Assembly: GCF_000315625.1 (NCBI RefSeq)
Contig: NW_005434630.1
Location: 254,559-318,558, forward strand
Reading direction: 5' to 3'
Length of the DNA: 64,000 nt
DNA from: Guillardia theta CCMP2712
Lineage: Eukaryota; Cryptophyceae; Pyrenomonadales; Geminigeraceae
Below the pieces are notes generated by a model that was not told the origin of the DNA, searched no databases, and was given only the letters and a program-made list of their open reading frames with translations. This document shows positions 48,117-58,501 of this stretch, in pieces. Position numbers and translations under genes: made by a program. The first letter of the stretch is position 1. Each line of letters begins with the position of its first letter.

Positions 48117-48828
48117 CTACCGAAGTTTGCACTTCCGGAAGGATTTCAAGTGCCTGCATATCGAGCACAGCTCTCAGTCACGAGTCCTTGCATTGCGATC
48201 GCCGCCGCCCGTGCTCGCATATGCTCCTTCCCCCGCAGTCCTTGCATCCCGATCGCTGCCGCCCGTGCTCGCATATGCTCCCTCCCCCGCAGTCCTTGCA
48301 TTGCAATCGCTGCCGCCCGTGCTCGCATATGCTCCCTCCCCCGCAGTCCTTGCATTGCGATCGCCGCCGCCCGTGCTCGCATATGCCCCCTCCCCCGCAG
48401 TCCTTGCATCCCGATCGCTGCCTCCCGTGCTCGCATATGCTCCTTCCCCCGCAGTCCTTGCATTGCGAGCGCCGCCGCCCGTGCTCGCATATGCCCCCTC
48501 CCCCGCAGTCCTTGCATTGCGATCGGAGCCGCCCGTGCTCGCATATGCCCCCTCCCCCGCAGTCCTTGCATTGCGATCGGAGCCGCCCGTGCTCGCATAT
48601 GCCCCCTCCCCCGCAGTCCTTGCATTGCGATCGGAGCCGCCCGTGCTCGCACAGATTCCTCGTCTTTCGTCCCTCCATCGTTCTCTCATCCTTTTCTCTC
48701 TCCTCCCCTCGCTCTTCTCCCTCCTCATCTGAGCTCGCCCTCCTCCTCCTTTTGTGCGACCTTTCCCTTCCGCACCCGGCAGTCGACATGCCCAAGGTTT
48801 CTTGAGAGACCGAACTCATCCCCCTCAT
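48117..48828 (-). CDS. Protein with nine CxHx6CxxC (CEHGR-CKDC) tandem repeats
   Basis: After a basic and acidic N-terminus (SHKRRRRASSDEE, a likely nuclear localisation signal) come nine copies of an 18-residue unit ICEHGR-x-R-S-x-CKDCGGGG, encoded by a 54-bp DNA unit. Cys1, His3, Cys10 and Cys13 of each unit are invariant until the last copy, which ends CKDS; each unit is therefore a probable zinc-binding knuckle. Similar repeats occur in algae, oomycetes and large DNA viruses by my recollection; I know no established function. A GTGACTG donor after the last repeat joins to HLKSFRKCKLR and TAG (48117-48119). The unit has no stop codon in any frame, so long open frames on the other strand are artefacts. 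The start ATG (48826-48828) is the first in frame. Confidence 0.75.
48158..48655. repeat. 54-bp tandem array (nine copies)
   Basis: The array underlies the CEHGR-CKDC protein repeats. Some adjacent copies are identical at the DNA level and others differ at a few sites (for example GCCCCC against GCTCC), which points to ongoing unequal exchange with some selection on the Cys and His codons. Confidence 0.9.
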
Positions 48829-48959
48829 ACCAGAGGTACCCACCCGGTCAGGACACTGCGCGGCCGGTCAGCTCCCACCCGGTGATCGTGCCCTGGATGT
48901 ACAGGTTGGAAGAAGGGGGATGAGAACATGGCAATGAGCGCTCAGTTTGTCGCAGAGCC

Positions 48960-49105
48960 CCAGTGAGGAGAGGGAGAGAGGGAGGAGAGGGAGAGAGGAG
49001 AGAGAGGAGAGGGAGAGAGGAGAGGAAGGAGAGGGAGAGAGGAGAGGGAGAGAGGAGAGAGAGAAGAGGAGAGGAGAGGGAGGAGAGGGAGAGAGAGCTG
49101 GCAGG
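48960..49105. repeat. (GAGAGG)n purine-rich array
   Basis: About 145 bp of GAGAGG/GGAGAG units lie between the zinc-repeat gene and the NAD kinase region. Long open frames on both strands reflect the repeat. Confidence 0.85.
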
Positions 49106-49216
49106 AATATGTCGAGAATTCCCTTTGAAATCGCGGCGGAGCAGGGTATCCAGACCTCGGTAACTGCAATGGAACTCGAAGAGTTTGACTGACCTGCTTT
49201 CCCAAGTATTCCAAAG

Positions 49217-51621
49217 ATGGCTGCGTGGCCTTCAAAAGAACTTCGAAAGCCAGCGAGGGGACACTGGAGATTGAAGGTGCCAGCATGCACTGCCCATGGT
49301 GGGCTGGCAGCTAACGAGGCGCAGCGGGAGAAGCTTTGCTTCGTGTCATGGAGCAGCTTCAATTGTGAGTGTCGGACCTTCCGACGGATTGCAAGGGCTG
49401 AAAGAGTTTCTCGTGTAGCTCCTCCTCTCTTCGCCAGAAAGAATCATCAGAAATAGATCTCAATGAAGAGGTAGGTCTTAGACCTCCGGGCTCCTGAAGC
49501 CTCCTCTTGCATCCCCTCTGCCTTTGACTGGTGAACGTCATGCAGGCTGACTCGTTCGAACGGGATGACTTCCGAACTGGTTGAAAGTGGTGGGGGGGTT
49601 GAGGTAGAAACGCTGATGGCGATCAGGTCCAAGTAAGAGCGGCACAGTGGGAGAGGAGACAACGTTTATCGGGGTGAACAAGGTTCGAGAGCTCCCGTGA
49701 AAGATCGGGGTTGATTTGATCCCCAGGCCATCGAGAATCGGGAGACCATTAATCTCATGCTCATGAAATGTTGTTTGAAAGCCCTTCGAAGCCAAATGGT
49801 GACACTGTCATCTTCACCAGGGGTTGAGAGACCGCGGACGGTCCTCATTGTTGAAAAGAGCGATGGTGATGAGAAACTCATTCTCAGAGCATGTTAAATG
49901 TCTGTGATATTGTGGAGCAGCTTGGAGAACTGTAGACGGGGAGAACGTGAAGCGGCTTGATCATGTAGTCTGCACAAGGAAGTGATTTGTACTCACTGAA
50001 ATTTGGTAACCTCAGAAATGTGTACTTGCTTTGGAAAGGATTTGCAGACACTGCTCTGAGCAGCTCCGGTTGTCTATCTTTGTGGAGGTGCCGAAGCCCA
50101 CTCTTCTCCGTGTCCTCTAAGATCTTCACTCAGGGTCGCATAAAGCGAGAACTGCCTCACTTGTCCTACTTGATGGCCTGCGACGAAGACTTTGATGAAG
50201 AAGATGTAAGTCAGCTGTGTTCCTTTGTTTCGGGGTGAATACCTCCTTTGGCATTACTTGCAAAGAGCACATCTGACCAATCTGCAGGTGGACAATGATG
50301 ATGGAATGGCCAAATTGAACGTTGAGAAGAAGCAAGAAGAGCAGCGAAAGAAGATGCAGAAGAGGCTATCTCGAGTTGACTTTTGCATTGCTGTCGGTAC
50401 TCGATCGGAGAACTCAAGTGCAATGAACTCATGACCCTTGCTCCAAGGAAACGATGGGTCTGTGATCGCTACTTCCGCACTGTTTGACGGCCCGGTAATC
50501 AACAAAAGCTCTCCAGACCCTGTGCATGGGTCGCTCATGTTATGTTGACCTCTCTCGCCTCGTCAGGTTCCTCCGGTCCTCCCGCTGTGGCTCGATGCTC
50601 AGGTAGGAAGCAAAATTGTGAAGGTGAAGCTAGGTTGACTGGACGATCTGCAAACGCAGGGGATGATCACGAGAACTCCTCATTCAGAGGCCATCGAAGT
50701 CTTGGATAAGATCTTGACTGTATTGGAGTATAAGAGTATCGTCGTACATTGATTCCAAAGGCAGGGTGACAACCTTCATCTCGGCCTGAGAGTCAGGCTC
50801 AAGTGTACGATGTACATAGCAGCTCGAAAACAAGTGAGGACTTGGGCCTCGCAGGATGGAACTGATTGTTGAACAGGAGTTCATCTACTATGCACTCAAC
50901 GACATGGTCTTGGACAGGTCATCCTGTCCTTGTTCTGGCGGATGCCTGACCGTGACAACGTCAGGGGCCCCTCTCCGTTCTTGACTAGCGTAGAATGCTA
51001 TTGCAACGGCAAGCTCATTACTCTCGTCCAGGTGAGCCCGCTTCATGTTGACGTCCTCCCTGAAGTGAGCCGAAAAGGGGGATGGTCTCATCATAGCGAC
51101 TCCAACTGGCTCCACTGCCTACAATCAGGTACTGTGGTTGACTATGACTTCACCGTCATCTTACCAGCTGCTGCGACTGCAGGCCGCTGGTGGCGCCATG
51201 GTGCATCCTGGAGTTCCCTGCATCCTCTTCACGGTCATTTGACCCCCCTCCTTCAAACGCTCAAGCACGTTCGCAGCCTTTGAATCCTCATTCGTTGTCG
51301 TTCCGTCCGATCATCTTGCCCAGCAACAGCGTCCTCAAGCTGCAGGTCCAGTGCCCTGCAGACTCAAGTGAGCGATGCCTCTGACTCTGCTGCAGCTCAC
51401 GGCTGTCGCTCGCGCTCCTGCTTGGGTATCATTCGATGGCCGACAGCGGCAACCATTGAACCAGGCAACTCACTTCTTGTGTGCAACGATGCTGTTTTAT
51501 AACAAGGCAATGGTTCTTTCAGGGTGACCGGTTGATCGTTGAAGCTGCGCACTGGCCGGTACCGATCCTCTGTCATGGAGGATCCACCGAAGTAGGGGAT
51601 GAAATTTGCTGTACATGGTAG
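49217..51621 (+). CDS. NAD kinase with divergent nucleotide-binding motifs
   Basis: NAD kinase phosphorylates NAD to NADP. The C-terminal half is unmistakable over short exons: NLHLGLRVRLKCTMYIAARK, EFIYYALNDMVLDR-GPSPFLTSVECYCNGKLI (about 50885-51030), GDGLIIATPTGSTAYNQ (about 51078-51128), AAGGAMVHPGVPCILFT, PLNPHSLSFRPIILPSNSVL (about 51285-51340), APAWVSFDGRQRQPL, and GDRLIVEAAHWPVPIL with TAG at 51619-51621. The N-terminal half gives RPRTVLIVEKSDGDE (about 49827-49870), ELPHLSYLMACDEDFDEED, and VDFCIAVG-NDGSVIATSALF joined across an intron. Here the family motif GGDGT reads G-N-D-G-S, keeping the Asp. VPPVLPLWLDAQG stands where LGSLGFLTPF is usual. The first exons (MAAWPSKELRKPARG onward) and start are uncertain. 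Confidence 0.8.
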
Positions 51622-52063
51622 TGACTATGTTCCTCATAGTCCTGGATTGAGGGATGCAACGCTTTCTTGAGCAGAATGGTACATGCTGACTGCAAACAAG
51701 CGACGTTGCTGAGAGCCTTGTGTGCAGGTCACGGACTACGTTGCTCGCTTTAGGTTGAGGCCGTTGCTCTGATCATCTTAGAGATAACTAGTTAGCTAGT
51801 AAATGGCTCGGAGCCTTCGAACTTCGCCGCGTGACTCTCCGAGCGGCTCAGCGGGTCACCGGGCCGGGTCAGTCGCGTCGCCTGGTCACTGAAACTCCAT
51901 GTGCCAGTGATCCGGCGATAGCAGTCCGATGTCACTCGGAGCGCCCGGCGGCCCCGGGCCCAAGCTCGTGGCTGTCACAGTGTGGGCCAAGGTCTGATCC
52001 GCCGCCGGGTTCACGGATACTCACGGATACTCACGGATAGATTACTGTCGTACTTCACGTGCC
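51622..52063. other. Noncoding stretch with CCGGGCC island and short repeats
   Basis: The 3' flank of the NAD kinase is followed by a CCGGGCC-rich island (about 51825-52010), with GTCACCGGGCCGGG and GGCGGCCCCGGGCCC, then CGGATACTCA repeated in tandem (about 52013-52040), 24 bp before the NOL12 start. The GTGACCGGGCC core is shared with the island near 60.02 kb. No gene is supported. Confidence 0.5.
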
Positions 52064-53008
52064 ATGGCGAAAGAACAAGGAAGGATGATGAGCCCTAAGA
52101 AGACGATAGAGAAGAACAGGGGGAACAAGAGATTCGGAAAGCTCGTCTCAGAAGCAGACAAAGTGCAGAAGGGACACTACATACCATGGGCAAGGTCTCA
52201 GAAGCCTGGATCTGTGAAGGAGATCGTGTTCAATCCTCAGAGTCGCAAGTAGGAAGCTTTCTCGTCTGGTGGGAGCTTCCCTGACTGTTCCTCTTTGTCC
52301 TGCAGGACTTTTGTTACTGGATTTCGCAAGAGAAAGGAGCAAAGGCGAGAGACAGCGAAAAAATCGATAGTTGACAAAGAAAAGGCCGCGAAAAGGTATA
52401 TCAAATCTTTTTCTTGCTTGCATGTGATTGTAATTTAGGAAGGAGAAGAGAGAGAAAATGCGCGATATGCTCGATGCATATGAAAGACGCTCAAATGAAA
52501 TGAAAAACATGATGAACGGGGGTACTGTTTCAGTCTGACATTTGTCGTATGTGTTTTGTGATTTTGCCTTTGTTTTTCCTCAGGGGATAATGATAGTGAC
52601 GATATCGACGATAGTGAATCTGAGTCTGATAGAGAGGAGGAGGTAAGGGCAGAAAACAATCACTATGAGTTTGGTTTTGGTGGAAAGGCAAACGCAATCA
52701 CGGTGGAGGTAATTTGCTAGTATTTGAAACATGATGGGGTAAACTTTGGTGGTAAGGTGAAGGAGATGGATTTGGAGCAGCTGCATAGCGAGTCTGTGGC
52801 AACTTCGAGTCTTCCTGCATTGCCCATGCAAGACAACAAACCAATCTCAAAGAAGAAGAAGCAGGAAGGAAAAGGGCGGAAGAGGTGAGTGTCTTTTATT
52901 TCTTGTAACATTTCTCGACGATGGATTTGATCATTTCGGTGCAGGCATCTCAAAAAGGAGAAGCTGCCGAAAACAAAGCGAGACAAGAGAAAGGGGAAGA
53001 AACATTAA
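52064..53008 (+). CDS. NOL12: NOL12/Rrp17 (Nop25) family nucleolar protein
   Basis: Rrp17/NOL12 proteins act in pre-rRNA processing in the nucleolus. The family core spans intron 1: EIVFNPQSRK-TFVTGFRKRKEQRRETAKKS, followed by KREKMRDMLDAYERRSNEM. Later exons have an acidic Asp/Ser cluster (DNDSDDIDDSESESD), NHYEFGFGGKANAITVE, KEMDLEQLHSESVATSSLP and a Lys-rich end KLPKTKRDKRKGKKH (TAA 53006-53008). A basic N-terminus precedes the core. About five short introns interrupt it, each with GT-AG ends. The size, about 220 residues, fits the family. Confidence 0.8.
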
Positions 53009-53094
53009 TGGCTTTTGTAGGCCAAATTCACACAGTTTACAGCACGTTTCTGAAATTGTTTTATAACCAAATTTCCCTTTGAATAAAGTTCAAC

Positions 53095-53394
53095 ATGATT
53101 GGGGACAATTCGTCTCATGCTGACTTATTGCAGACTTTTTCTGACTGCTCAACAAGTTATCTTTTTGTTGACAATCAAATCGAGATTTTGAAAGACTTTC
53201 CTCCAGTCACCGAAGCATTTGGTGTGTTTTGTGGTGCTGAAAGAATTGAGCACAATGGCATTTGTATTGACAACTACGAGACCAAATGCTTATTTTCAAA
53301 TGACTTTTACCTGAGAAACTTAATCATACCCATCTTGTCAAACCAAGATATGTTGACCAGCAAGCAAGACATGAGACGGCTCAGCTGCCTGTGA
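53095..53394 (+). CDS. Hypothetical 99-residue open frame
   Basis: A single open frame reads from MIGDNSSHADLLQTFSDCST to QDMRRLSCL. No motif is recognised. It lies just after NOL12 and next to a likely polyadenylation signal (GAATAAAG at about 53081). Its amino-acid mix is balanced, unlike repeat-derived frames. It may be a real small gene, part of a longer 3' UTR, or chance. Confidence 0.25.
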   Translation: MIGDNSSHADLLQTFSDCSTSYLFVDNQIEILKDFPPVTEAFGVFCGAERIEHNGICIDNYETKCLFSNDFYLRNLIIPILSNQDMLTSKQDMRRLSCL

Positions 53395-53812
53395 TCGCAA
53401 ACCTTGGGATGCAATCCTTGTCTTCTTGGATGCAGCCGTATGCCTCGTCAAGATGTAATGTGCTTTCATACGATCACCATTCGGAGACCGTCTCATTCTC
53501 CTTCTCTTCGGAGTCTTCATTATGACATGATCCTTGTGTGAGGTTTTCACCTGATTGTTTTCTTGGTGTTGACATGTTGCTACCAGACTCTATTGGCCAG
53601 GCTTCTTGTGGTACCCCAACCCCTCCCCCTCACCACTGCATGCCATTTCCCAAACCGGTAGTGTTGGCCTGAACCTTCTTTCACCCCTCCCTTGAACCTA
53701 TAATCAGCATTAAAGTATGGGGTGGGTGAAGGTGAGCGGGTGAAACCAGGGGTCCAATGGAGGGGTAAGGGTGATAGGGGAAGGGTTTGTCGATCGCGAA
53801 GAGACACCCATC
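53395..53812. other. Intergenic, with C-rich tract
   Basis: A C-rich tract of the TACCCC type, GTACCCCAACCCCTCCCCCTC, lies at about 53611-53631, and a G-rich counterpart GTATGGGGTGGGTGAAGGTG at about 53716-53735. Both are close to the start of the collagen-like gene. No gene is supported. Confidence 0.45.
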
Positions 53813-54948
53813 ATGCAGAGGGAGCGGGCTGGGATGGGAGGGGTGGTGGCGGCGATGGCCTGCGGATTGATAGTGGGGGTCTTGATTGTAACCATGCGGC
53901 CAATGGATAGAGCAGAACTCCTGAATGGCATCGACAGTGAGGCTGCGCAGGTGCGTTCATGGTTGCCAGGTTTGAAAGAGGCGTGAAATTTTATGCATGG
54001 CAGCAACTTCCAAGCCTGGGATCGATGAATGATGCTGGCACAAGCTCTTCTCCCGGTCAGTTCAGCTCAGTGTCACTTGAAGGCGCTGGTGAGCTTCTTG
54101 TTACTTCGTTCGCAACGCGCTCACTCGTCCTGTCCAATCCAGTGAACAAGATGTTGAAGAAAGTGAAGAGCATTCGACATGACTTCTACAACATCGAAGC
54201 GGACTTCAAGACGCATGCTCATAGAAAAGTGAACATTGCTCTCATGCCGCGAGGAGACAGGGGACCGACTGGCCCTCCTGGCAAGATGGGAAATAAAGGG
54301 CCCACAGGCCCTGTAGGACTCCCTGGATATCCAGGGCCGAGAGGATACCCTGGCAAGGATGGGATCCAAGGCCCGAGAGGAAGGCGAGTAACAAAGAGTT
54401 TCGCTGCTATCTTGCTCATCAACAAAGCAGGACAGGGGCAAAGGGCAATCGAGGTGACGTGGGACAGGCTGGACCCCCCGGACTTGAGGGTCCCCCGGGT
54501 CCTGAAGGCGAAAGAGGACAGGTTCATTCAAACATGCTGCATGCTCCGATCGATTTGCCTCTGATCTCTCGATTCCCCGCAGCCTGGACGTCCTGGGTCA
54601 CGAGGACCGCCAGGGAGACCAGGAGCTCCTGGAAGGAACGGAATCAACGGTCAGCCTGGACCACCAGGATTCGACGGACTCCCGGGACCTCCTGGTCCTC
54701 AAGGAGAGATGGTGAGAAGCTCCTGCAGTCTTGGCCTTGTTGCCTTGTCACTGTCCTTGATAGGGACCGCCGGGGCCGCAAGGTGCTCGAGGACCACGTG
54801 GACCGACAGGAGTCGGGGTAAGTCGAGAGGGGCAAAGTTTCCCTAGGATAAGCCTCGTGTGTAATCACAGGGCGATCGCGGTCCAACCGGAATGAAAGGA
54901 GGCACCGGACCTCCGGGCAGCCCAGGACCCCCGGGGTTCAATGCATGA
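53813..54948 (+). CDS. Membrane-anchored collagen-like protein
   Basis: The start [10 protein letters not shown] leads into one hydrophobic segment, [18 protein letters not shown] (about residues 10-27), as in a type II membrane protein. A linker follows ([13 protein letters not shown], a Ser-rich exon, [19 protein letters not shown]). From about 54247 come Gly-x-y triplets rich in Pro: [39 protein letters not shown], then over further exons [54 protein letters not shown] and [16 protein letters not shown], ending FNA and TGA (54946-54948). Exons generally break at triplet boundaries. Animal membrane collagens share this layout; a cell-surface or vesicle fibre is inferred. Confidence 0.8.
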
Positions 54949-55029
54949 TGAGAGGACGAGCGCAGAACTTTGCGGAATAAGCAGAATACACGATAGAGAA
55001 GAAATTTGCTCTTCTCAAGAATTCAAAGT

Positions 55030-56356
55030 TCATTCCTCTTCCTTGTCACTCTCGTCCCCGTATGAGAACAACAGATCTAGCCCCGCGGGTTCTTTCTCAG
55101 CCTTGTCGTCTGGATTTAGCGATGAAGCTCCGACGTGACCGGATCCTCCGTCTTGGCCCTCGGAAGTTTGAGCAAGAACTGCACCCTCAGGAAGCTGGAA
55201 ACAAAGAAAACAATCAGTTCTGACAGATCAAATAACCGACCATAATAACCTGCCAGCTTGTTTGCTGGGTGACTGAGTTGTGATAGTAAGGGATTCCGTC
55301 CGGAGTGATGTATGTAATCCATTCGCCTTCACCTCCAACGCTGCTGTTTCCCTGAGCAAACTGCTGATTCGTGTCTGGATACTCGTCGATACAAGTGTTC
55401 TTGGATGCACCGACGCTACTCAGAGCACCGTAAGGACGCTTGATAGGGAGATTGTAGTTGCTCGGGTAGTTGTAGGGCGCGTCGGAAAGGCAGACGCCCT
55501 TGTCCTGCCAACACTCTAAGTACTTGAAGTTTGAGCTCGCTGACTGGACCATGAGATGCTCCGCAGCCTGTCTCTGGACACGGTCCATCTCCGCTCGTCT
55601 TGCTCCTGGGTTCGGATCCTCTGTGGCCCATCGTAAGTTGCATGCTGGATCTCCAGGGAATATGGATTGAAACGCCATGGCTTCCTTCGCGAACTCCGCC
55701 GCTGCTCTCAGCCTGAAGTCCTTCATCACGAGGAGGAGCATACGGGTCCCTTCACCTGTACTTGACAAAAGCGCAATTCCGCCCTGCCAGGACTCTCACG
55801 CTCTCGATCTGACCAAACTCTGAGAATTGGGCGTGGACGATTTTCTCCGCATCCTCTCTGTTCGTGTTGACACGTCCAACGTAGAGCGTTCTATTCTCCC
55901 CTGTGCAAAGTCAGGAGCCAAGGATAGGGCGTCGTAAAGTACTTGAAAACGACCCAACGCCCCCCATGTCCTCCCTTGAACTTGCGAACCTGTCCCTCCC
56001 AAACACGTCCATAGCGGCTCCCAACATGTCCTCATCCTCCTTGTTGGGGATCCTGTGCCAGTAATCACAATTCGGACCTTTGTCGCACCTGACAGTCAGG
56101 AGTAGGACGTTAGAGGAGGATACGCATTGCAGGGATCACATGTCAACCTCCCCTGGGCGAAGAACACGCATATCGGATCTCCCTTCCCTGCACGGGTATA
56201 TCCACTGTCCTTCGCAGGATGACACCGGGTCTCTGCTATCTTGGCTTGCTTCTCATCTTTTCTAGTTGAGCATCCTTTCCACAGATTGTGGACGGCCTTG
56301 TCCCGGTTGTCGTCGGCTGGTCGAGCCCTTTGGACCCTTGCAGGATTCTTCATCAT
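55030..56356 (-). CDS. CWC2: Spliceosomal factor Cwc2 (RBM22-like) with C-terminal WW domain
   Basis: Cwc2 contacts the U6 snRNA in the active spliceosome. From the start MMKNPARVQRARP the family order is clear: HNLWKGCSTRKDEKQAKIAE, TRCHPAKDSGYTRAGKGDP (torus region), then a CCCH zinc finger CVFFAQGRCDKGPNCDYWH (C-x7-C-x5-C-x3-H) joined across an intron in phase, RIPNKEDEDMLGAAMDVFGR, and an RRM with VNTNREDAEKIVH, QFSEFGQIESVRVL, and AEFAKEAMAFQSIFPGDPAC ending in LRWATEDPNPGA. The C-terminal part, with SNYNLPIKRPYGALSSVGAS, leads to a WW-like unit GEWITYITPDGIPYYHN-x-x-TQQTSWQ and an acidic tail LLFSYGDESDKEEE (TGA 55030-55032). Cwc2 proteins I know lack a WW domain, so this fusion is worth noting. 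Confidence 0.85.
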
Positions 56357-56837
56357 CCTCTTCTTTCCTCCCTTCCCAATCTCTGCCTCTCCTTCCTCCC
56401 CACTGACTCCCGTCACTCCTTCCTCCCTTCCCACTCTCTGTCTCTGCTTCCGCTCCTCGTCCTCGCTCGTTCCGCCCTTCACCGTCTCGTCCCTCCCTCC
56501 CCCGGCTCCTATTTATCGCCCCTTGACCACCATTGCGACGGTATAGTTGAGTAAAATAGTCCACCACATTCCATGGCGGCCGGCTCAAGGCAACAGCGGT
56601 ATAGCATGGCTTTCTACCTTTCCTGGACCTCCTTCCTGCTGTTACCTCTCCTGCTCTCTTTCAGCCTCGTCCTCGTCTCCCTTCTCCTTCTTCCTCCCTC
56701 TCGCAAGTTGCTCTTGCCTTCCTCGTCCTGACGACAAGGCCCAGGGCCCCGACTTCGTGGTTAGCCCCACTTTGCGCCATGGCAGGTCGTTTGCATGTTC
56801 TGTAGTGCCACATGTCCGCTTGCTCGTGTCACGTATC

Positions 56838-58284
56838 ATGATCAGCTGGTTGCTTCGAATGTTCTTCTTGCTCATCGCGACCTTTGCAGCCCTCCTGCAT
56901 CTCGAAACTGTATCCTGCTTCCTCGCGCCATCGCTGCCGGCTCGGCTTCAGAGGCATCTCTCCTTCACGCTCTCCCTCGCTACCTGACACCTCTTCTCAG
57001 CTGTGCTCCTGCACGCCTTCAGGCTCACATGGGATTGTCCCGAAGGAGGGAGACGTGCTTGACCGTTAGGATGCAGCTCGATGACGATGACTTCGAGCAA
57101 GACGAGGTGGGGAGGAGGCAGACTCTCCTGCTTCAGGGAGGAGGCTGACATGCTCTCGTTCGTGCTTCTCTCAGGGATCTGCTCCGATGAACAGAGAGCA
57201 GAGGCGGCAGATGGTGATCCCTCCCTCCCTCTCCTGCCAGCGTCTTAACGTTACCATGCAAGAAAAAGTTGGGCAAGAAGGGGAAACCCACGAAGATGGC
57301 GAGGGAGGAGATGATGGATGCGGTGGGCCCTGACTAGCGAGAGATTGTGATGACTCCGTTGCTGCCAGGCATCTGCACAGATCGCTTCCTCCCCGGCATC
57401 CACGGACACTGAAGAAGCTCCTTCCCGAGGGTGAGGACAAGGAGGATGTTTCGACGCTGCTCACCGTCATACGCCAGGGCTCTGGCGTTGGAGGAGATGA
57501 GACAAGCTGCCTTGAGAAGCAAGTAGTGCATCCTTCAGACTTGAACGAGGAGCTGCTTGTTGCTGTTCACTGTGCGATGCAGGGAGGAAAGAGTCCGCAA
57601 GGCTGGGCAGCAGCGACAAGCGTCGCTTCCTGGAACTGAAGAAGTAGGAGGGGGAGGTGTTAGAGTACCTCCTCGATCTAACACTTTCCCTCAGCTGAGG
57701 AGAGTAGATCCAAAGGTTCTGTTTGCAGGTGAGTTGTTCAAGGGAGCTCTGAGGGAACTCACTGGATGGCAGCCGAACGAACCTTGCTCAACGGAGTCCT
57801 GGTCTCCGGAGGCATATGGGTGAGTTTCCTCTGTGTGGAGATGACAGGACGCTAACTTGTTCGTATGACAGGTGTTCTGCGGCCTATGCGTCGCTGTCGA
57901 CGCCTATCTCATTGCTACCAAGCAGCAGGTCGGCGGTTGCAATCTTTCATGTTCTGGGACTGACCAAGTGCCTTGTCAGGTCCCGCAAGCGCTGGATTCA
58001 GCCTTATCAAAGTACATCGAGCCTTACCTCACTCCTGGCCTCGTCCTCGTCCTCGCCTTCTCTGCCCTCCTCGGTCTCATGCAGGTGAGGGCGTTGAGAG
58101 ATAGGAACCTGCGGGCTCTGACAGAGGCGAAGGTGTACAAGTTCGAGGGAGTCAAGGCAGATACCAAGCTGAAGCAGGAAAAGAGCTCAAGGTCTGACAA
58201 CTCTGAGCTGATGATGACATGTGTCAACAGGCCTCTCAAGTGAAGCGCAAAGTTCAGACGGGTGCAACCAAGTTCCTGAAGTGA
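56838..58284 (+). CDS. Predicted plastid-targeted two-TM membrane protein
   Basis: Not recognised. The N-terminus MISWLLRMFFLLIATFAALL is a strong signal peptide, followed by ETVSC-FLAPSLPARLQRHL; Phe just after the likely cleavage site is the classic mark of plastid stromal import in algae with complex plastids. Later exons give MQLDDDDFEQDE, GSAPMNREQRRQM, KKLGKKGKPTKMAREEMMDA, GRKESARLGSSDKRRFLELK and LRRVDPKVLFA. Two membrane spans follow: LLNGVLVSGGIW-VFCGLCVAVDAYLIA and LTPGLVLVLAFSALLGLMQ. The end is SQVKRKVQTGATKFLK with TGA (58282-58284). The leader frame and the MQLDDDD frame differ, and I could not find a clean splice that joins them between 56900 and 57010. Confidence 0.5.
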
Positions 58285-58501
58285 GGAGAACCTGTGAGGG
58301 AGACGACCGAGTTGTGAACTTTCTACATTACAAACTAGATTATATGGCCGGTGTTTCAGACCCTTCTCCCTCTCCCTCCCTTTGTCTGTCCACTAGCGTT
58401 GGAGGCGGCGGAGCGCGTCTGATATCGACGTTGTAATGTTCCGCCAGCCTTCGTCCCCTGCACCAACACAATCTCAACATCGTCCAGCTTACACCTTCAA
58501 C

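Noticed and set aside
48013-48923. Long plus-strand frames over the 54-bp array
   Set aside because: The unit has no stop in any frame, so all six frames are open. Only the minus frame has a conserved Cys/His pattern and a basic N-terminus.
49359-49881. Minus-strand frames (for example HEHEINGLPILDGLGI) as a SAM-like domain gene
   Set aside because: Similarity was too loose, and the plus strand here holds likely NAD kinase exons. Not enough support for a separate gene.
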